The position numbers and the translations under genes are program-made. From assembly GCF_003048875.2 (NCBI RefSeq), contig NZ_CP049264.1, positions 744,001 through 808,000 of the forward strand: a DNA stretch of 64,000 bases, read 5' to 3'. Below the pieces are notes generated by a model. The model saw nothing but the letters and a program-made list of their open reading frames with translations, did no database searches and was not told the DNA's origin. This DNA is from Campylobacter concisus. Its GTDB lineage: Bacteria; Campylobacterota; Campylobacteria; Campylobacterales; Campylobacteraceae. Positions 36,141 through 45,844 of this stretch are shown piece by piece (the stretch's first letter is position 1; each line of letters opens with the position of its first letter).

Positions 36141-36568
36141 GATTTTTTGCATTTTTGTTTTTTTTGATCGAAGCGGTATTTATCTATCTTTTTGTAGATA
36201 AATTTGGCTTTTTAAACTACTTTCTTGAGGTGCTGGTCTCTGGATTTGTTGGCATCGCACTTCTTTTTAATGCTGGATTTTCTAGTTTAAATTCGCCTCA
36301 AGTAGCGTTTAAGAGCTTTCTTGGTGGAAATTTATTTAGTCAGCTAGGACTTAGCTTTGGCGGAGCGCTACTCTTTTTACCAGGGATTTTGACAGATATT
36401 TTTGGTATCGCCGTGGTCGTTTTTTCTTTAGTCTTTAAGAAAAATGCATCGAAAAATGAGAGCTATCAGGAGTTTAAATTTCAAAACTTTAGCGAGCAGG
36501 GAAGTAAAAAAGATGATGGCGAGATCATCGACGTTGAGGTCATCGAAGAGCCAAAAAGAGTAAATTAG
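36137..36568 (+). CDS. fxsA: FxsA-family inner-membrane protein
   Basis: This 143-aa membrane protein has three or four hydrophobic helices (about residues 3-25, 28-48, 68-98) and a charged cytoplasmic tail. The FxsA pattern is visible in [29 protein letters not shown]. FxsA in E. coli counters phage T7 exclusion by F plasmid when overproduced; its normal role is unclear. The start overlaps the proS stop by 4 bp and hemC follows 5 bp later. Confidence 0.87.
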   Translation: MRFFAFLFFLIEAVFIYLFVDKFGFLNYFLEVLVSGFVGIALLFNAGFSSLNSPQVAFKSFLGGNLFSQLGLSFGGALLFLPGILTDIFGIAVVVFSLVFKKNASKNESYQEFKFQNFSEQGSKKDDGEIIDVEVIEEPKRVN

Positions 36569-36573
36569 GAGAG

Positions 36574-37506
36574 ATGATGAAAGAGATAAAAATAGCAACT
36601 AGAAAGAGTATCTTAGCGCTTTGGCAAAGCGAGCATATCAAGGCTAGGATCGAGGCGCAGCACAAGGGCGTGAAGGTCGTGCTTGAGGGCATGAAGACAA
36701 AGGGCGACGTGATCCTTGACACGCCACTAGCCAAGATCGGCGGTAAGGGGCTTTTTACAAAAGAGCTTGAAGATAGCATGCTAAAAGGCGAGACCGACAT
36801 CGCCGTGCATAGCCTAAAAGACGTGCCAGTAGTCTTTCCAAAAGGGCTTAAACTAGCGGCCATTTGCTCACGTGAGGATACTAGAGATGCGATGATAAGT
36901 GAGAAATTTGCTAAATTTAGCGACCTACCGCACGGGGCAAAGGTTGGCACAACGAGCCTACGCCGTAAGATGCAGCTACTTATCATGAGGCCTGATCTTG
37001 AGATCATCTCGCTTCGAGGTAATGTGCAAACTAGACTTAGAAAGCTAAAAGAGGGCGAATTTGACGCGATCATTTTGGCGATGGCTGGCATAAACCGCCT
37101 AAATTTAAAGGCTGAAGTGGCGCACATCTACACATTTGGCTTTGACGAGATGATACCTGCGATGGGTCAGGGCGCTCTTGGTATAGAAGCTAGAGATGAG
37201 AAGCAAATTTTAGATGAGATCTCTTTTTTAAACGATGAAAATGCAGTCATAGAAACGACCATAGAGCGTGACTTTGTAAGTGTTTTGGAGGGTGGCTGCC
37301 AAGTGCCAATAGGCATAAGCGCAAGGCTAAAAGGCGATGAAATTTCTATCGATGCGATCGTTGGTCTGCCTGATGGAAGCGAGTATATAAAAGATAGCTT
37401 AAAGACTAGCAAAGATAAATTTCAAAGCATCGGCAAGGAGCTAGCGCATAAATTTATAGAAAAAGGGGCGAAAGAGCTTTTAAGGCGCGCTGAAGAGATG
37501 GCATAA
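36574..37506 (+). CDS. hemC: Porphobilinogen deaminase (hydroxymethylbilane synthase)
   Basis: HemC joins four porphobilinogens to hydroxymethylbilane in heme synthesis. The 310-aa protein shows IATRKSILALWQSEHI at the N-terminus, MLKGETDIAVHSLKDVPV, TSLRRKMQL and NVQTRLRKL (the substrate-binding arginines). The dipyrromethane cofactor cysteine is in FVSVLEGGCQVPIGI. An in-frame second ATG follows the first; either could be used. Co-transcribed with hemA four genes upstream, which fits one pathway. Confidence 0.95.
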   Translation: MMKEIKIATRKSILALWQSEHIKARIEAQHKGVKVVLEGMKTKGDVILDTPLAKIGGKGLFTKELEDSMLKGETDIAVHSLKDVPVVFPKGLKLAAICSREDTRDAMISEKFAKFSDLPHGAKVGTTSLRRKMQLLIMRPDLEIISLRGNVQTRLRKLKEGEFDAIILAMAGINRLNLKAEVAHIYTFGFDEMIPAMGQGALGIEARDEKQILDEISFLNDENAVIETTIERDFVSVLEGGCQVPIGISARLKGDEISIDAIVGLPDGSEYIKDSLKTSKDKFQSIGKELAHKFIEKGAKELLRRAEEMA

Positions 37507-37508
37507 GC

Positions 37509-37859
37509 GTGTTTGAGCTAAATTTTAAAGCAAAAGCCATAAACGCCACCAAAAATAGCAAAGACAACTACTATATGATCGGTCTTGCGGACGACAAATA
37601 TAACTACAAAAACTACATAATCTTTCAAAGACCGATCAAACTAAAAAAGGGCGACGACGAAAACGCCGAGATAAACGGCCTATATGCAGAGTGCAATGGC
37701 GACGTTTGCTACAACGCTTGCAAACGAGTAAAGATCACTGATAAGAGCATCATTTTTGAGGTGCAAGATAGTCTCATTTGCGTAGATACCGAGGGTGTAA
37801 AGCTTAATGAGCGCTTTATGAAATACTGCAAAGAGATATTTGGCGCGCTGCTAGAGTAG
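37509..37859 (+). CDS. Imm10-like protein (orphan immunity protein candidate)
   Basis: This 116-aa soluble protein starts with GTG, 2 bp after hemC. It has an N-terminal ELNFKAKAINATKNSKDNYY, a GLADDKYNYKNYIIFQRP stretch and IDS-like C-terminal strands. The middle, with acidic residues followed by a YIIFQRPI strand, resembles what I recall of the Imm10 family of polymorphic-toxin immunity proteins. No toxin gene lies near it. The resemblance is from memory and unverified; it may be just a conserved hypothetical. Confidence 0.6.
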   Translation: MFELNFKAKAINATKNSKDNYYMIGLADDKYNYKNYIIFQRPIKLKKGDDENAEINGLYAECNGDVCYNACKRVKITDKSIIFEVQDSLICVDTEGVKLNERFMKYCKEIFGALLE

Positions 37860-38055
37860 TTTCAAATTTAATAATTTGCCTGCTTTGCTGCCATTTTTTT
37901 AGCCACGATGATAGTTTATAAATTTATTATCTTTGCGATAAAAATATAAAAAAACTAAACGCCACACAAACTTCCTTTGCGTGCAATAACAAAATATTAG
38001 CATCGCCTTTTTTATCAAATTTTAGCTATCATCTTTAAAAATTTAAGGGAAAAAT

Positions 38056-39864
38056 ATGGACTACATCAAGCTTTTAAAAGATAATGGCCTACTTAGGGTG
38101 ATCGAGGAGCCAGTGGATATCGACCTGGAGATCGCGCACGCTAGCTACATCGAGGTCAAGCGCGAGGGCTCACAGGCACTTCTTTTTACAAACCCAGTCT
38201 GCAAAAAAACTGGGCGTAAATTTGCCCCAGTGCTTACAAATATCTACGGCTCAAAAAGGGCGCTTGAGCTGATATTTGGTGTGCAACCTGATGAGATCGC
38301 GGCTGAGATAGAGAAGCTTTTAAAGCCCAAAAAACCTGAGAATTTTAAAGAAAAGCTTGACTTTTTAGCCTATCTTTTTAGCATGAGAAAGATTTTTACC
38401 AAAAGGCTAAAGGGCGAGGGCGAGTGCCAGCAGGTCAAATTTATGGGCGAGCAGGCCGATCTTTTGAGCCTGCCTGCGCTAAAGACATGGCCGCATGACG
38501 GAGGTGCTTTTATCACGATGGGGCAGGTCTATACGCAAAGTCTTGATGGCGCGCTGCAAAATTTAGGCATGTACAGACTGCAAATTTATGATAAAAATCG
38601 CCTTGGCATGCACTGGCAGATCCACAAAGACGGCGCAAATTTCTTTCATGAGTATAAGCGCGCAGGCCGTAAGATGCCAGTCTCTGTGGCGATCGGCGGC
38701 GATCCGCTTTATATCTGGTGCGGTCAGGCGCCACTGCCAAAGGGCGTCTTTGAGCTGCTACTTTACGGCTTTATCCGCAAAGAGCCAGCCAAGCTTGTAA
38801 AGTCGCTCACTAATGAAATTTACGTCCCGCACGACGCCGACTACGTGATAGAGGGCTTTGTGGATACTGCTAAGAGCGAGTTTGAGGGGCCATTTGGCGA
38901 TCACACTGGCTTTTACACGCCGGTTGAGCCGTTTCCAGTGATGGAGGTCACGGCGATAACGAGCAAGCAAGACCCTGTCTTTCACGCGACCGTGGTTGGC
39001 AAGCCGCCACTTGAGGATAAGTACATGGGCTGGGCGACTGAGCGCATTTTCTTGCCGCTTTTGCGAACGACCGTGCCAGAGCTACTAGACTACAATATGC
39101 CTGAAAATGGCGTCTTTCACAACCTTATCCTAGCTAAGATCAACGCCCTTTATCCAGCGCACGCAAAGCAGGCGATGCACGCGTTTTGGGGTGTTGGGCA
39201 GATGAGCTTTGTAAAGCACGCGATCTTTGTGGGTAGCGATGCACCAGAGCTAGAAGAATACGACAAATTTACGGACTTTGTGCTTGATAAATTTGGCAGT
39301 GAGAGTGTGCTGATAAGCCAAGGCGTGTGCGACCAGCTCGATCATGCTAGTCCAAACTCGTGCTTTGGCGGTAAGCTAGGCATCGACGCGACGCAAGACT
39401 TTTGTAAATTTAGCCCTGCAGTATTAAGCGATGATGAACTTTTGGCTAAATTTCAAAGCGTTGCGCCAAATGTTAAGGAGCTTAGGCAGTTTAAAAAAAA
39501 GAGTAAAACGCCTATTTGCGTGATTAAATTTGAAAAAGATCGCCCTGTAAAAGAGTTATTTTATAAGCTTTTAGAATTTAGGGAGTTTTTCAAGCTTTTG
39601 GTCGTAGTGGATATGCAAAACTACCTAGAAAACCCATATATGCTGCTTTGGCGCGTGACAAATAACATAGATGCTTTGCGTGATATCTACATAGATGGTG
39701 AAAATTTCTGCGTGGATGCGACGAGCAAGAGTGAGCTTGAGGGCTACACGCGTGGTTGGCCTATGCAAACTGATTGCGATCGCGAAGTGGTGGCTGAGCT
39801 TGTGAAGCGTGGCGTAGTAAAAGATGAGTCAGAGCTATTTCATAAATTTGAAATATTTGGGTAG
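38056..39864 (+). CDS. ubiD: UbiD-family decarboxylase
   Basis: UbiD-type enzymes use prenylated FMN, made by UbiX, to decarboxylate aromatic or unsaturated acids in quinone and aromatic metabolism. The 602-aa protein has the family features: an N-terminal domain (residues 1-120), GMYRLQIYDKNRLGMHWQIHKDGA, and the C-terminal GKLGIDAT. EFEGPFGDHTGFYTP lies in the prFMN-binding core. The E-R-E catalytic residues were not traced individually. Context next to heme and isoprenoid genes fits a menaquinone/futalosine-type role. No ubiX lies nearby in the window. Confidence 0.9.
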   Translation: MDYIKLLKDNGLLRVIEEPVDIDLEIAHASYIEVKREGSQALLFTNPVCKKTGRKFAPVLTNIYGSKRALELIFGVQPDEIAAEIEKLLKPKKPENFKEKLDFLAYLFSMRKIFTKRLKGEGECQQVKFMGEQADLLSLPALKTWPHDGGAFITMGQVYTQSLDGALQNLGMYRLQIYDKNRLGMHWQIHKDGANFFHEYKRAGRKMPVSVAIGGDPLYIWCGQAPLPKGVFELLLYGFIRKEPAKLVKSLTNEIYVPHDADYVIEGFVDTAKSEFEGPFGDHTGFYTPVEPFPVMEVTAITSKQDPVFHATVVGKPPLEDKYMGWATERIFLPLLRTTVPELLDYNMPENGVFHNLILAKINALYPAHAKQAMHAFWGVGQMSFVKHAIFVGSDAPELEEYDKFTDFVLDKFGSESVLISQGVCDQLDHASPNSCFGGKLGIDATQDFCKFSPAVLSDDELLAKFQSVAPNVKELRQFKKKSKTPICVIKFEKDRPVKELFYKLLEFREFFKLLVVVDMQNYLENPYMLLWRVTNNIDALRDIYIDGENFCVDATSKSELEGYTRGWPMQTDCDREVVAELVKRGVVKDESELFHKFEIFG

Positions 39865-39965
39865 GGTCGTAGCATAGTGGCTTTGCACGCTCGTGCGCAA
39901 AAGTGGCGAAAGATGCGCTCAGCTGCCCACCCACCCACCCCCTTTTTTAACCCATATAGTTATTT

Positions 39966-40112
39966 TCAAGCGGTTACTTGCCGGTCGCAGTCGTGTGAAA
40001 TGTTGGCCCCTGTTTGCTGGCCGTATCCATCGCTAAAAATGGCTCGATTGGCGCATAAAGCCAGTGATCGCTCAAGTTCGCTCTTGGTAGTATAGGCAAA
40101 GCTCTTGATCAT
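39966..40112 (-). CDS. Possible 48-aa small ORF or gene fragment
   Basis: On the minus strand an ATG (40110-40112) opens a 48-codon frame with protein-like composition: MIKSFAYTTKSELERSLAL at the start and ISHDCDRQVTA at the end. No ribosome site or family is seen. The KSELE and DCDR words also occur in the UbiD C-terminus encoded just upstream, but the spacing differs, so relatedness is unproven. It may be a decayed fragment. Confidence 0.25.
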   Translation of the reverse strand: MIKSFAYTTKSELERSLALCANRAIFSDGYGQQTGANISHDCDRQVTA

Positions 40113-40448
40113 TAAGCTTTAAATTTGATTTAGCTTTTTGGCTTGTTAAAATTGCTTTTAAATTTAAAAGATTGGTTTTTGTGCTTAAAAATGGCTTAAC
40201 TTAAGGCTATTTTTATACTTTGGCATAAATTTCTTGCCATTTTTATGAAAATTTTTAGTTAAATTTATCTGTTTTTCTTGGTTGGCTTGAAAATTACACC
40301 TGTAACTACATATTTTTAAATTTAACACTTCAAATTTCTTAAAATACTAAAAATAATATGTAAAAATTTACGTAAAATAATATGATTTTGCCTTGTGAGA
40401 GATAAAATTTGGAGTAAGAGACAAGTGAAAATTAAATTTGATCTGTTA

Positions 40449-40544
40449 TGCGAGCATAAAACATCTAAATTCAAAAGATCAGAAGTGTAAAAACTTTTAA
40501 ATTTAAATAACTAGAAGCGTCAAAACTTTTCAATTTAATAAAGT
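40449..40544. repeat. Three degenerate 32-bp tandem units
   Basis: Units 40481-40512 and 40513-40544 share AGAAGYGTMAAAACTTTTMAATTTAA with 3 differences in 26 bases. The preceding 32 bp (40449-40480) keep only the core (15 of 18 bases). There are no unique spacers, so this is not a CRISPR. Confidence 0.5.
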
Positions 40545-40710
40545 TAGCAGATTACAGGTGTGTTTTTTAAAAAAAGATATGCTATGCCAGCTTTGGTAAA
40601 TCAAGCGTTTAAAATAGCTTATTTTTTTTAGAAAAATTATACACCCTAAATACAAGATTTAAAATCGCACGAGTGCCATAATGCTTTAAATTTGACTTAG
40701 TAAATTTAGC

Positions 40711-41730
40711 TCACAAATTTACTAGGCCTACTTTTAAAACATGCTCTTTTAGTCCGCTTGGTATCTCGCCATTTTCAAACGCCATTAGCTCGCTCGCTCT
40801 TAGGACGTAAAAGTTTTGCAAGCTTCTATTAGCAGACTTCTCAAGCTTTTTTGCTAGTGTGTCAAAGATATGAAACTCGGCCTCATTGCTAGCTAGCAAA
40901 AAGTCAGCCCCACTGTCAAATGCAGCAAAAACTATCTTACTAGCAAGCTTGCAAGCTAGCTCTTCATCGGTCTTTAAAAGATCATATCCACAAGACGTTT
41001 TGGCGTTTAGCTCTATAAAATTTGTCTTGTATGCGCTTAAATTTGCTGGCAGCTTGCCTTTTATGGCTATCTTAAACTCTTTAAATTTATTAAGTTTTTC
41101 TATCTTTTCAAGCTCGTTTTCATATTTTGGCGCAACTTTTATGCCTAAAATTTCTTTGAAAAATCTAATCGCCTCGCTATAAATTTCGCTACCTTCAAAG
41201 AGTAGATCATCAAGCTCACAGGCTATCAAAACGCCGTTTTTACCGCTAATAAGCTTTAAAATTTCATCGTTTTTCTCATTTTTGTAAAGATGATGAGCTA
41301 GCATTATCGCGGCAGCTCCTATAAAATTTGGCTCGTAGTCTTTTACAAAATCAGCGTAAAAATAGGGCTTAAAGCTAGCGTAAAGCTCTTTGTCGGCCCT
41401 TTTGCAAAAGCTAGCAAATGGCTCAAATTTCGCCCAAAAGTCATCATCGTTTATAGCAAGATCTAAAACCACTCTTTTTTCATCAAGCGGGGCTATGCAA
41501 AGCTCGCTACCAAGTTTTTGAGCTAAATTTGCAAGTGGCTGGGCGGTGCTAACTACGACGTCATTTACCTTGACAAAGCCTTCAAATGGGCTAAAGTAGG
41601 GGTCTATGCTCTTTACGTGGGCAAAAAGCTCGTTTAAGTTTGCAAAGTCTGAAATCTCTAAAAAATAGGGCTTAAAATATGCCAAAACATCTCTTTTTGC
41701 GTCAAATCTAAAAATCTCAACTCTTTGCAT
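40711..41730 (-). CDS. Conserved protein with DUF5644/HdrB-like features
   Basis: This 339-aa soluble protein has an N-terminal region (residues 1-80) with the pattern VEIFRFDAKRDVLAYFKPY, a middle segment with two acidic stretches, and a C-terminal half containing EPNFIGAAAIMLAHHLYK and NGVLIACELDDLLFEGSEIYSEAI. That C-terminal half reminds me of HdrB-like proteins (heterodisulfide reductase subunit B), annotated as DUF5644 in Campylobacter. Only scattered Cys residues are present, and the CCG iron-sulfur motifs are not. Function is therefore unknown. It is divergent from thiL. Confidence 0.7.
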   Translation of the reverse strand: MQRVEIFRFDAKRDVLAYFKPYFLEISDFANLNELFAHVKSIDPYFSPFEGFVKVNDVVVSTAQPLANLAQKLGSELCIAPLDEKRVVLDLAINDDDFWAKFEPFASFCKRADKELYASFKPYFYADFVKDYEPNFIGAAAIMLAHHLYKNEKNDEILKLISGKNGVLIACELDDLLFEGSEIYSEAIRFFKEILGIKVAPKYENELEKIEKLNKFKEFKIAIKGKLPANLSAYKTNFIELNAKTSCGYDLLKTDEELACKLASKIVFAAFDSGADFLLASNEAEFHIFDTLAKKLEKSANRSLQNFYVLRASELMAFENGEIPSGLKEHVLKVGLVNL

Positions 41731-41781
41731 CTCTATCCTTTTTTTGGGCTTATTTTATCCTAAATTTAAAAGGAGTTTCAT

Positions 41782-41787
41782 TATAAT
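41782..41787 (+). promoter_or_regulatory. thiL -10 box, very close to the start codon
   Basis: TATAAT ends 6 bp before the thiL ATG at 41794, so transcription would start at or next to the ATG. An AAAGGAG lies at 41769-41775 but upstream of the -10, too far for ribosome binding. Confidence 0.5.
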
Positions 41788-41793
41788 AGCTCA

Positions 41794-42615
41794 ATGGATA
41801 AAGAAAATTTCACGATTGAACGCTTTAGTAACGCATATATCGGCGATGATGCGGCGGTTGCCGGCAAAATGGTCTTTAGCAAGGATATTTTTGCACAAAA
41901 TTCGCACTTTAAGCTTGGCTGGCTAAGCCTTGCAGAGATCGGCTACAAGGCGATGATCGTAAATTTCTCAGACACGGTCGTGATGAACGCTAAGCCTAAA
42001 TTTGCTCTTCTTGGGCTTAGTCTGCCAAAGAGCTTCACGCCGCGCCAGATCAGCGAGCTAAGTAGGGGCATAAATAGGGCGTGCGAGGAGTTTGGCGTAA
42101 AGATAATCGGTGGTGACACGATAAGTAGCTCCATTTTAAACATAAGCGTTAGCGTGATCGGCGAGCTAAAGGGCAGGGCTGTGCTTAGAAAAAATGCTAA
42201 ATTTGGCGATCTAGTCGCATTTACAGGCAAGCTTGGAGGCAGCCAAAAGGGGCTAAACTCGCTTCTAAGACTGGCTCAAATTTCTAAAAACTCACGATTT
42301 AAAAGACCTATCTTAAGAGATAAATTTTTTTACAAAGCAGCTCATCTTATAAACTCTGCCATGGATATCTCAGACGGGCTAAAAACCGACCTTGGCAAGC
42401 TTTTAAAGGCTAGTAAAAAGGGAGCTAAATTTACAAAAAAGCTAAGCAAATTTGAGCTTAGTAGCGGCGAGGAGTATGAGGTTTTATTTACCTTTAGCCC
42501 TAAAAATTTAAGCGCTATTAAAAGGATCGCTGCAAAAACTAGGACAAAGATCACGATTTTTGCCAAAATTTCACACAAAAGGTTAAGACAAAATGCAAGA
42601 AGCCACCACTTTTAA
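41794..42615 (+). CDS. thiL: Thiamine-monophosphate kinase
   Basis: ThiL phosphorylates thiamine phosphate to thiamine pyrophosphate. The 273-aa protein matches the PurM-like fold: IGDDAAV near the N-terminus (metal site), [37 protein letters not shown] and [16 protein letters not shown]. It is shorter than the E. coli enzyme (325 aa), as in other Campylobacter. The start is ATG 41794; a TATAAT box directly before it suggests a leaderless message. It overlaps truD by 23 bp, as in C. jejuni. Confidence 0.9.
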   Translation: MDKENFTIERFSNAYIGDDAAVAGKMVFSKDIFAQNSHFKLGWLSLAEIGYKAMIVNFSDTVVMNAKPKFALLGLSLPKSFTPRQISELSRGINRACEEFGVKIIGGDTISSSILNISVSVIGELKGRAVLRKNAKFGDLVAFTGKLGGSQKGLNSLLRLAQISKNSRFKRPILRDKFFYKAAHLINSAMDISDGLKTDLGKLLKASKKGAKFTKKLSKFELSSGEEYEVLFTFSPKNLSAIKRIAAKTRTKITIFAKISHKRLRQNARSHHF

Positions 42616-43717
42616 GTCACTCTATGCGCTCACTCATGCGCCCATTGAGGCATATTTTTCTAAAAATTCAGATGATTTTGTCGTGCGCGAGATACCGCTT
42701 TATGAATTTAGCGGCGACGGCGAGCACTTGATCGTTGAAATTTCTAAAAAAGATATGACGACAAGCGACGCTTTGCACGCTTTAAGCGAGGTTACAGGGG
42801 CAAAGATGCGCGACTTTGGCTATGCTGGGCTAAAGGACAAGCAGGGGATGACTACGCAGTTTATATCAATGCCTCGTAAATTTGAGAGCGCGCTTGCAAA
42901 CTTTAGCCATGAAAAGATGAAAATTTTAAATTTAAACGTGCATAAAAACAAGCTTCGCATCGGACATCTAAAAGGCAATAGCTTTTTCATCCGCCTAAAA
43001 AAGGTGCTGCCAAGTAGCGCTAAAAAGCTCGAGCAGGCATTTACTAATATCGATAAAATGGGCTATGCAAACTACTTTGGCTATCAGCGTTTTGGTAAAT
43101 TTGGCGACAACGCAGCAACCGGGCTAGAACTTCTTAAAAACGGCACGATAAATGGCAAAAAGAGCAAAAACGTAAAGCTAAATGACTTTTTGATCTCAGC
43201 CTATCAAAGTGATCTTTTTAACCGCTACCTTAGTAAAAGGGTCGAAATTTCAAGGTTTGTAAGTGACTTTAGCCTAAATGAGCTAGGCGAAATTTATAAA
43301 AAATTTAGCAAAGATGATCTAAAGGCGATGAAGGCGCAGGAGAGCTTTTTTAAGCTGCTTCCTGGAGAGGTCTTGGGACACTATCCATTTGGCAAGCTCT
43401 TTTTGTGTGAAAATTTAGATCAAGAGGCGCAAAGATTTGCTAGGCGTGATATCACAAGCCTTGGTCTCATTGTCGGTGCAAAGGCCTATGAAGCAAGCGG
43501 CTTGGCAAAAGAGCTTGAGGATGAAATTTTCGCTGAGGCGGTTTCGCTTACTTCAAAGATCGCTGGCTCAAGGCGCTTTAACTGGGCGTATCTTGAAAAT
43601 ACAAGCTACAAATACAACGAAGAAAACGCTCATTTTAGCTTAAATTTCACACTTCAAAAGGGCTCATACGCCACAGTTGTGCTAGAAGAAATTTTGCATA
43701 AAAATATATTTGAGTAG
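42593..43717 (+). CDS. truD: tRNA pseudouridine(13) synthase TruD
   Basis: TruD converts U13 of tRNA-Glu to pseudouridine. The 374-aa protein has the catalytic Asp in [14 protein letters not shown], the [14 protein letters not shown] motif and an inserted TRUD domain in the middle (about residues 150-310). It overlaps thiL by 23 bp at its start. Convergent with the chemoreceptor gene, with two hairpins between them. Confidence 0.93.
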   Translation: MQEATTFKSLYALTHAPIEAYFSKNSDDFVVREIPLYEFSGDGEHLIVEISKKDMTTSDALHALSEVTGAKMRDFGYAGLKDKQGMTTQFISMPRKFESALANFSHEKMKILNLNVHKNKLRIGHLKGNSFFIRLKKVLPSSAKKLEQAFTNIDKMGYANYFGYQRFGKFGDNAATGLELLKNGTINGKKSKNVKLNDFLISAYQSDLFNRYLSKRVEISRFVSDFSLNELGEIYKKFSKDDLKAMKAQESFFKLLPGEVLGHYPFGKLFLCENLDQEAQRFARRDITSLGLIVGAKAYEASGLAKELEDEIFAEAVSLTSKIAGSRRFNWAYLENTSYKYNEENAHFSLNFTLQKGSYATVVLEEILHKNIFE

Positions 43718-43748
43718 TGTAAATTTAAGGATAGATTTAAAAGGGTGG

Positions 43749-43766
43749 CTGGCTAAATTTAGCCAG
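43749..43766. terminator. Palindromic hairpin after truD
   Basis: A perfect 18-bp palindrome (CTGGCTAAA / TTTAGCCAG) is followed on the plus strand by TTTAAATTT. It could act on either strand. Confidence 0.6.
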
Positions 43767-43780
43767 TTTAAATTTAAAAG

Positions 43781-43815
43781 GGTCTAGCCAAAGCTAGACC
43801 TAAAAGATTAAATTT
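43781..43815. terminator. Second hairpin between truD and the chemoreceptor gene
   Basis: A perfect 8-bp stem GGTCTAGC / GCTAGACC with loop CAAA (43781-43800). On the minus strand it is followed by CTTTTAAATTT, so it is a likely chemoreceptor-gene terminator. Confidence 0.6.
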
Positions 43816-43828
43816 AAGAGGTAAAAAC

Positions 43829-45799
43829 TTAAGTTCTAAAGACGCTAAGTTTAGTATTTAGCGCATCTGTCATCTTATTTAGATGTTCAGCCGCAGAAGC
43901 TATCTCTTCGACGCTTCTAGCATTTTCAGATGAAATTTGATTGATCTCTGAGATGCCATCCATGATCTCATTTACGTTTTTACCAGTTGCGATGTAGTCT
44001 TGCATAGTCTTATCAGACATCGCTATGGCGTTATTCATCGTTGCGCTCATATCATTTATAGTCTTTTCAACATCGCTTGCTACATGGGTTAGCTCTTGAA
44101 TTTGTTTAGAGTTGATGCCCATTTGCTCGCTGCTATCATTGATCGCTTGAACGATAACGTTGATAGTTGCGTTTATCTCTGTTAGAGACTTTTGAGTTCT
44201 CTCAGCTAGTTGTCTAACTTCATCAGCCACGACTGCAAAGCCACGTCCATGCTCGCCTGCACGAGCTGCTTCTATTGCAGCGTTAAGTGCTAGTAAATTT
44301 GTCTGATCAGCGATGTCATTTATAACAACAAGGACTGATTTAACCTGCTCAGCATCACGGCTAAGCTGCTCGATCTTGCCAGCCATTTGATTTTCTACAT
44401 TAGCAGAGTCTATGATCTGAGATGATAGGGCTCTGATAGCCTCAGTTGCTGTTTTTATATGAGTGCTTGCCTTTTGAAGGTCGTCTTTACCAGCTTGAGC
44501 TATTGAAAGTGACTCTTTCATGCTTTCTTGCATAGACTTGCATCTTTGATTTGTCTCTTCAACGATCTGGGTTGATTCTTCTACGCGTTTGCCTGTTTGA
44601 AGTGAGGTAGAGCTTAGCTCATTTGCGACTGAGCTGTTTTCACTTGAGAGGTTCTTAGTGTCGCTTATAAGCACTCTTATTCTTTCGATAAAGTTATTTA
44701 TATCATTGCTTATTTTAGCTATCTCGTCTTTGCCGTAGATTGGGATTTTAAGTGTAAAGTCAGATGTTATAGCATTTAAATTTGCTCCTAGTCTATCGAT
44801 AGGATTTGCAACTAGCTTTTTAAGCAAGAAGATAGATACTATGATAAGAAGCAATGTAACTATAATGCTTGCGATGATGAAGTTTTTGCTAACTACTTTT
44901 TGAGGTGTCAAGAAGTCATCAGTAACAGCTGAGCCAAGCACGATCCAGTTTAGCTTGTCAAATGGCTCAAAAGCAACCACTCTCTCAACTCCGTCAGTAT
45001 TTATGAGTTTGACACCTTCTTTAGTTTTTACTATGTCATCAACTATATCTTTTAGCTGACCTTCTGGTGCTTTGCCAGCTAGTCTTGGGTGGATGTCATA
45101 GACATTTGTCTTTGTATTAAAGATAGAGAAGTATCCACGCTCGCCTAGCTTCATTTGTGCCATTGTCTTTTGAAGATCTTCTAAGCCTTCAGTGAAGTCG
45201 TAACCTATAAATAAAACAGCTACAACCTCGCCGTTTTGAACGACTGGCTCATAAACACACATATAGTTTCTGCCAAAAATATTGATGGCTCCTATATATG
45301 TCTCTTTGTTCATCATCTTTGGATAGATCGTTTTATTTAGCATACCAAGCGCTCTACTGCCATCATCTAGTAAAAGTGAAGTAGAGACAGCAGCAAATTC
45401 ATTGCCTGATTTTGCAAAGATAGTTGGGATGCCACCGTTTGTTAGCTTTTTGATCTTATCAGATATCCCATGGTCGTTGTTTAGCACGCCCATTTTGTCT
45501 GAGATAAGCTCTACAGCATCGTCATTTTCTGTTTTTATGGTTTGGTTAGTGGCTCTTATGTTGCCTAAAGCCTCTTTTAAGATATGCATAGAGAGTACTG
45601 CATTTTTTTCGTTGTCTTCATCAAATAGCTCAACTGTGTCCATCGCAAGCGCAACGTTTTGCTGGATAGTTGTTTCTACTCCCTCCTTGATCTCACGCTC
45701 TAAGACATGTGATATAAAAAATACAAAGCAAGCCATACAAATGGCAAGAACTAAAGCGATGATCGCTGAGACCTTGACTAAGATGCTACGCAAATTCAT
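43829..45799 (-). CDS. Methyl-accepting chemotaxis protein with Cache sensor
   Basis: This 656-aa chemoreceptor has an N-terminal membrane helix (about residues 9-30), a periplasmic Cache-type sensor (about residues 35-295, with [21 protein letters not shown] and [24 protein letters not shown]), a second helix (about 307-328), a HAMP region and a cytoplasmic signalling domain. The hairpin tip is [29 protein letters not shown], with typical 7-residue repeats around it. It has no C-terminal CheR-binding pentapeptide. The ligand is unknown. A minus-strand TATAAT at 45833-45838 is a vegetative promoter, with AAGGAGG before the ATG. Confidence 0.92.
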   Translation of the reverse strand: MNLRSILVKVSAIIALVLAICMACFVFFISHVLEREIKEGVETTIQQNVALAMDTVELFDEDNEKNAVLSMHILKEALGNIRATNQTIKTENDDAVELISDKMGVLNNDHGISDKIKKLTNGGIPTIFAKSGNEFAAVSTSLLLDDGSRALGMLNKTIYPKMMNKETYIGAINIFGRNYMCVYEPVVQNGEVVAVLFIGYDFTEGLEDLQKTMAQMKLGERGYFSIFNTKTNVYDIHPRLAGKAPEGQLKDIVDDIVKTKEGVKLINTDGVERVVAFEPFDKLNWIVLGSAVTDDFLTPQKVVSKNFIIASIIVTLLLIIVSIFLLKKLVANPIDRLGANLNAITSDFTLKIPIYGKDEIAKISNDINNFIERIRVLISDTKNLSSENSSVANELSSTSLQTGKRVEESTQIVEETNQRCKSMQESMKESLSIAQAGKDDLQKASTHIKTATEAIRALSSQIIDSANVENQMAGKIEQLSRDAEQVKSVLVVINDIADQTNLLALNAAIEAARAGEHGRGFAVVADEVRQLAERTQKSLTEINATINVIVQAINDSSEQMGINSKQIQELTHVASDVEKTINDMSATMNNAIAMSDKTMQDYIATGKNVNEIMDGISEINQISSENARSVEEIASAAEHLNKMTDALNTKLSVFRT

Positions 45800-45832
45800 C
45801 TATATCCTCCTTGGTTTAGATTTTAAGGGTTT

Positions 45833-45838
45833 ATTATA
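45833..45838 (-). promoter_or_regulatory. Chemoreceptor gene -10 box
   Basis: A minus-strand TATAAT lies 33 bp before the ATG, with AAGGAGG near the start codon. No sigma-28 or sigma-54 signature is evident, so the promoter looks vegetative. Confidence 0.55.
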
Positions 45839-45844
45839 CAAATT

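Larger units (their letters stand above)
39865..40710. other. 846-bp gap: GC-rich island then AT-rich DNA with degenerate repeats
   Basis: The left end (about 39890-40090) is clearly richer in GC than the surroundings and carries small open frames on both strands. The rest is very AT-rich with repeated AAATTT. Three degenerate 32-bp units lie at 40449-40544. No tRNA, known RNA or convincing conserved gene was found. Confidence 0.6.

Noticed and set aside
39877-40095. 72-codon plus-strand frame after ubiD
   Set aside because: Cys/Pro/Ser-rich translation with no ribosome site; the minus-strand frame over the same bases looks more protein-like but is itself weak.
40449-40544. Possible CRISPR array
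   Set aside because: The units are tandem and degenerate, with no unique spacers and no cas genes in the window.
41731-41793. TPP riboswitch upstream of thiL
   Set aside because: The intergenic space is only 63 bp and the promoter lies next to the ATG; there is no room for the fold.
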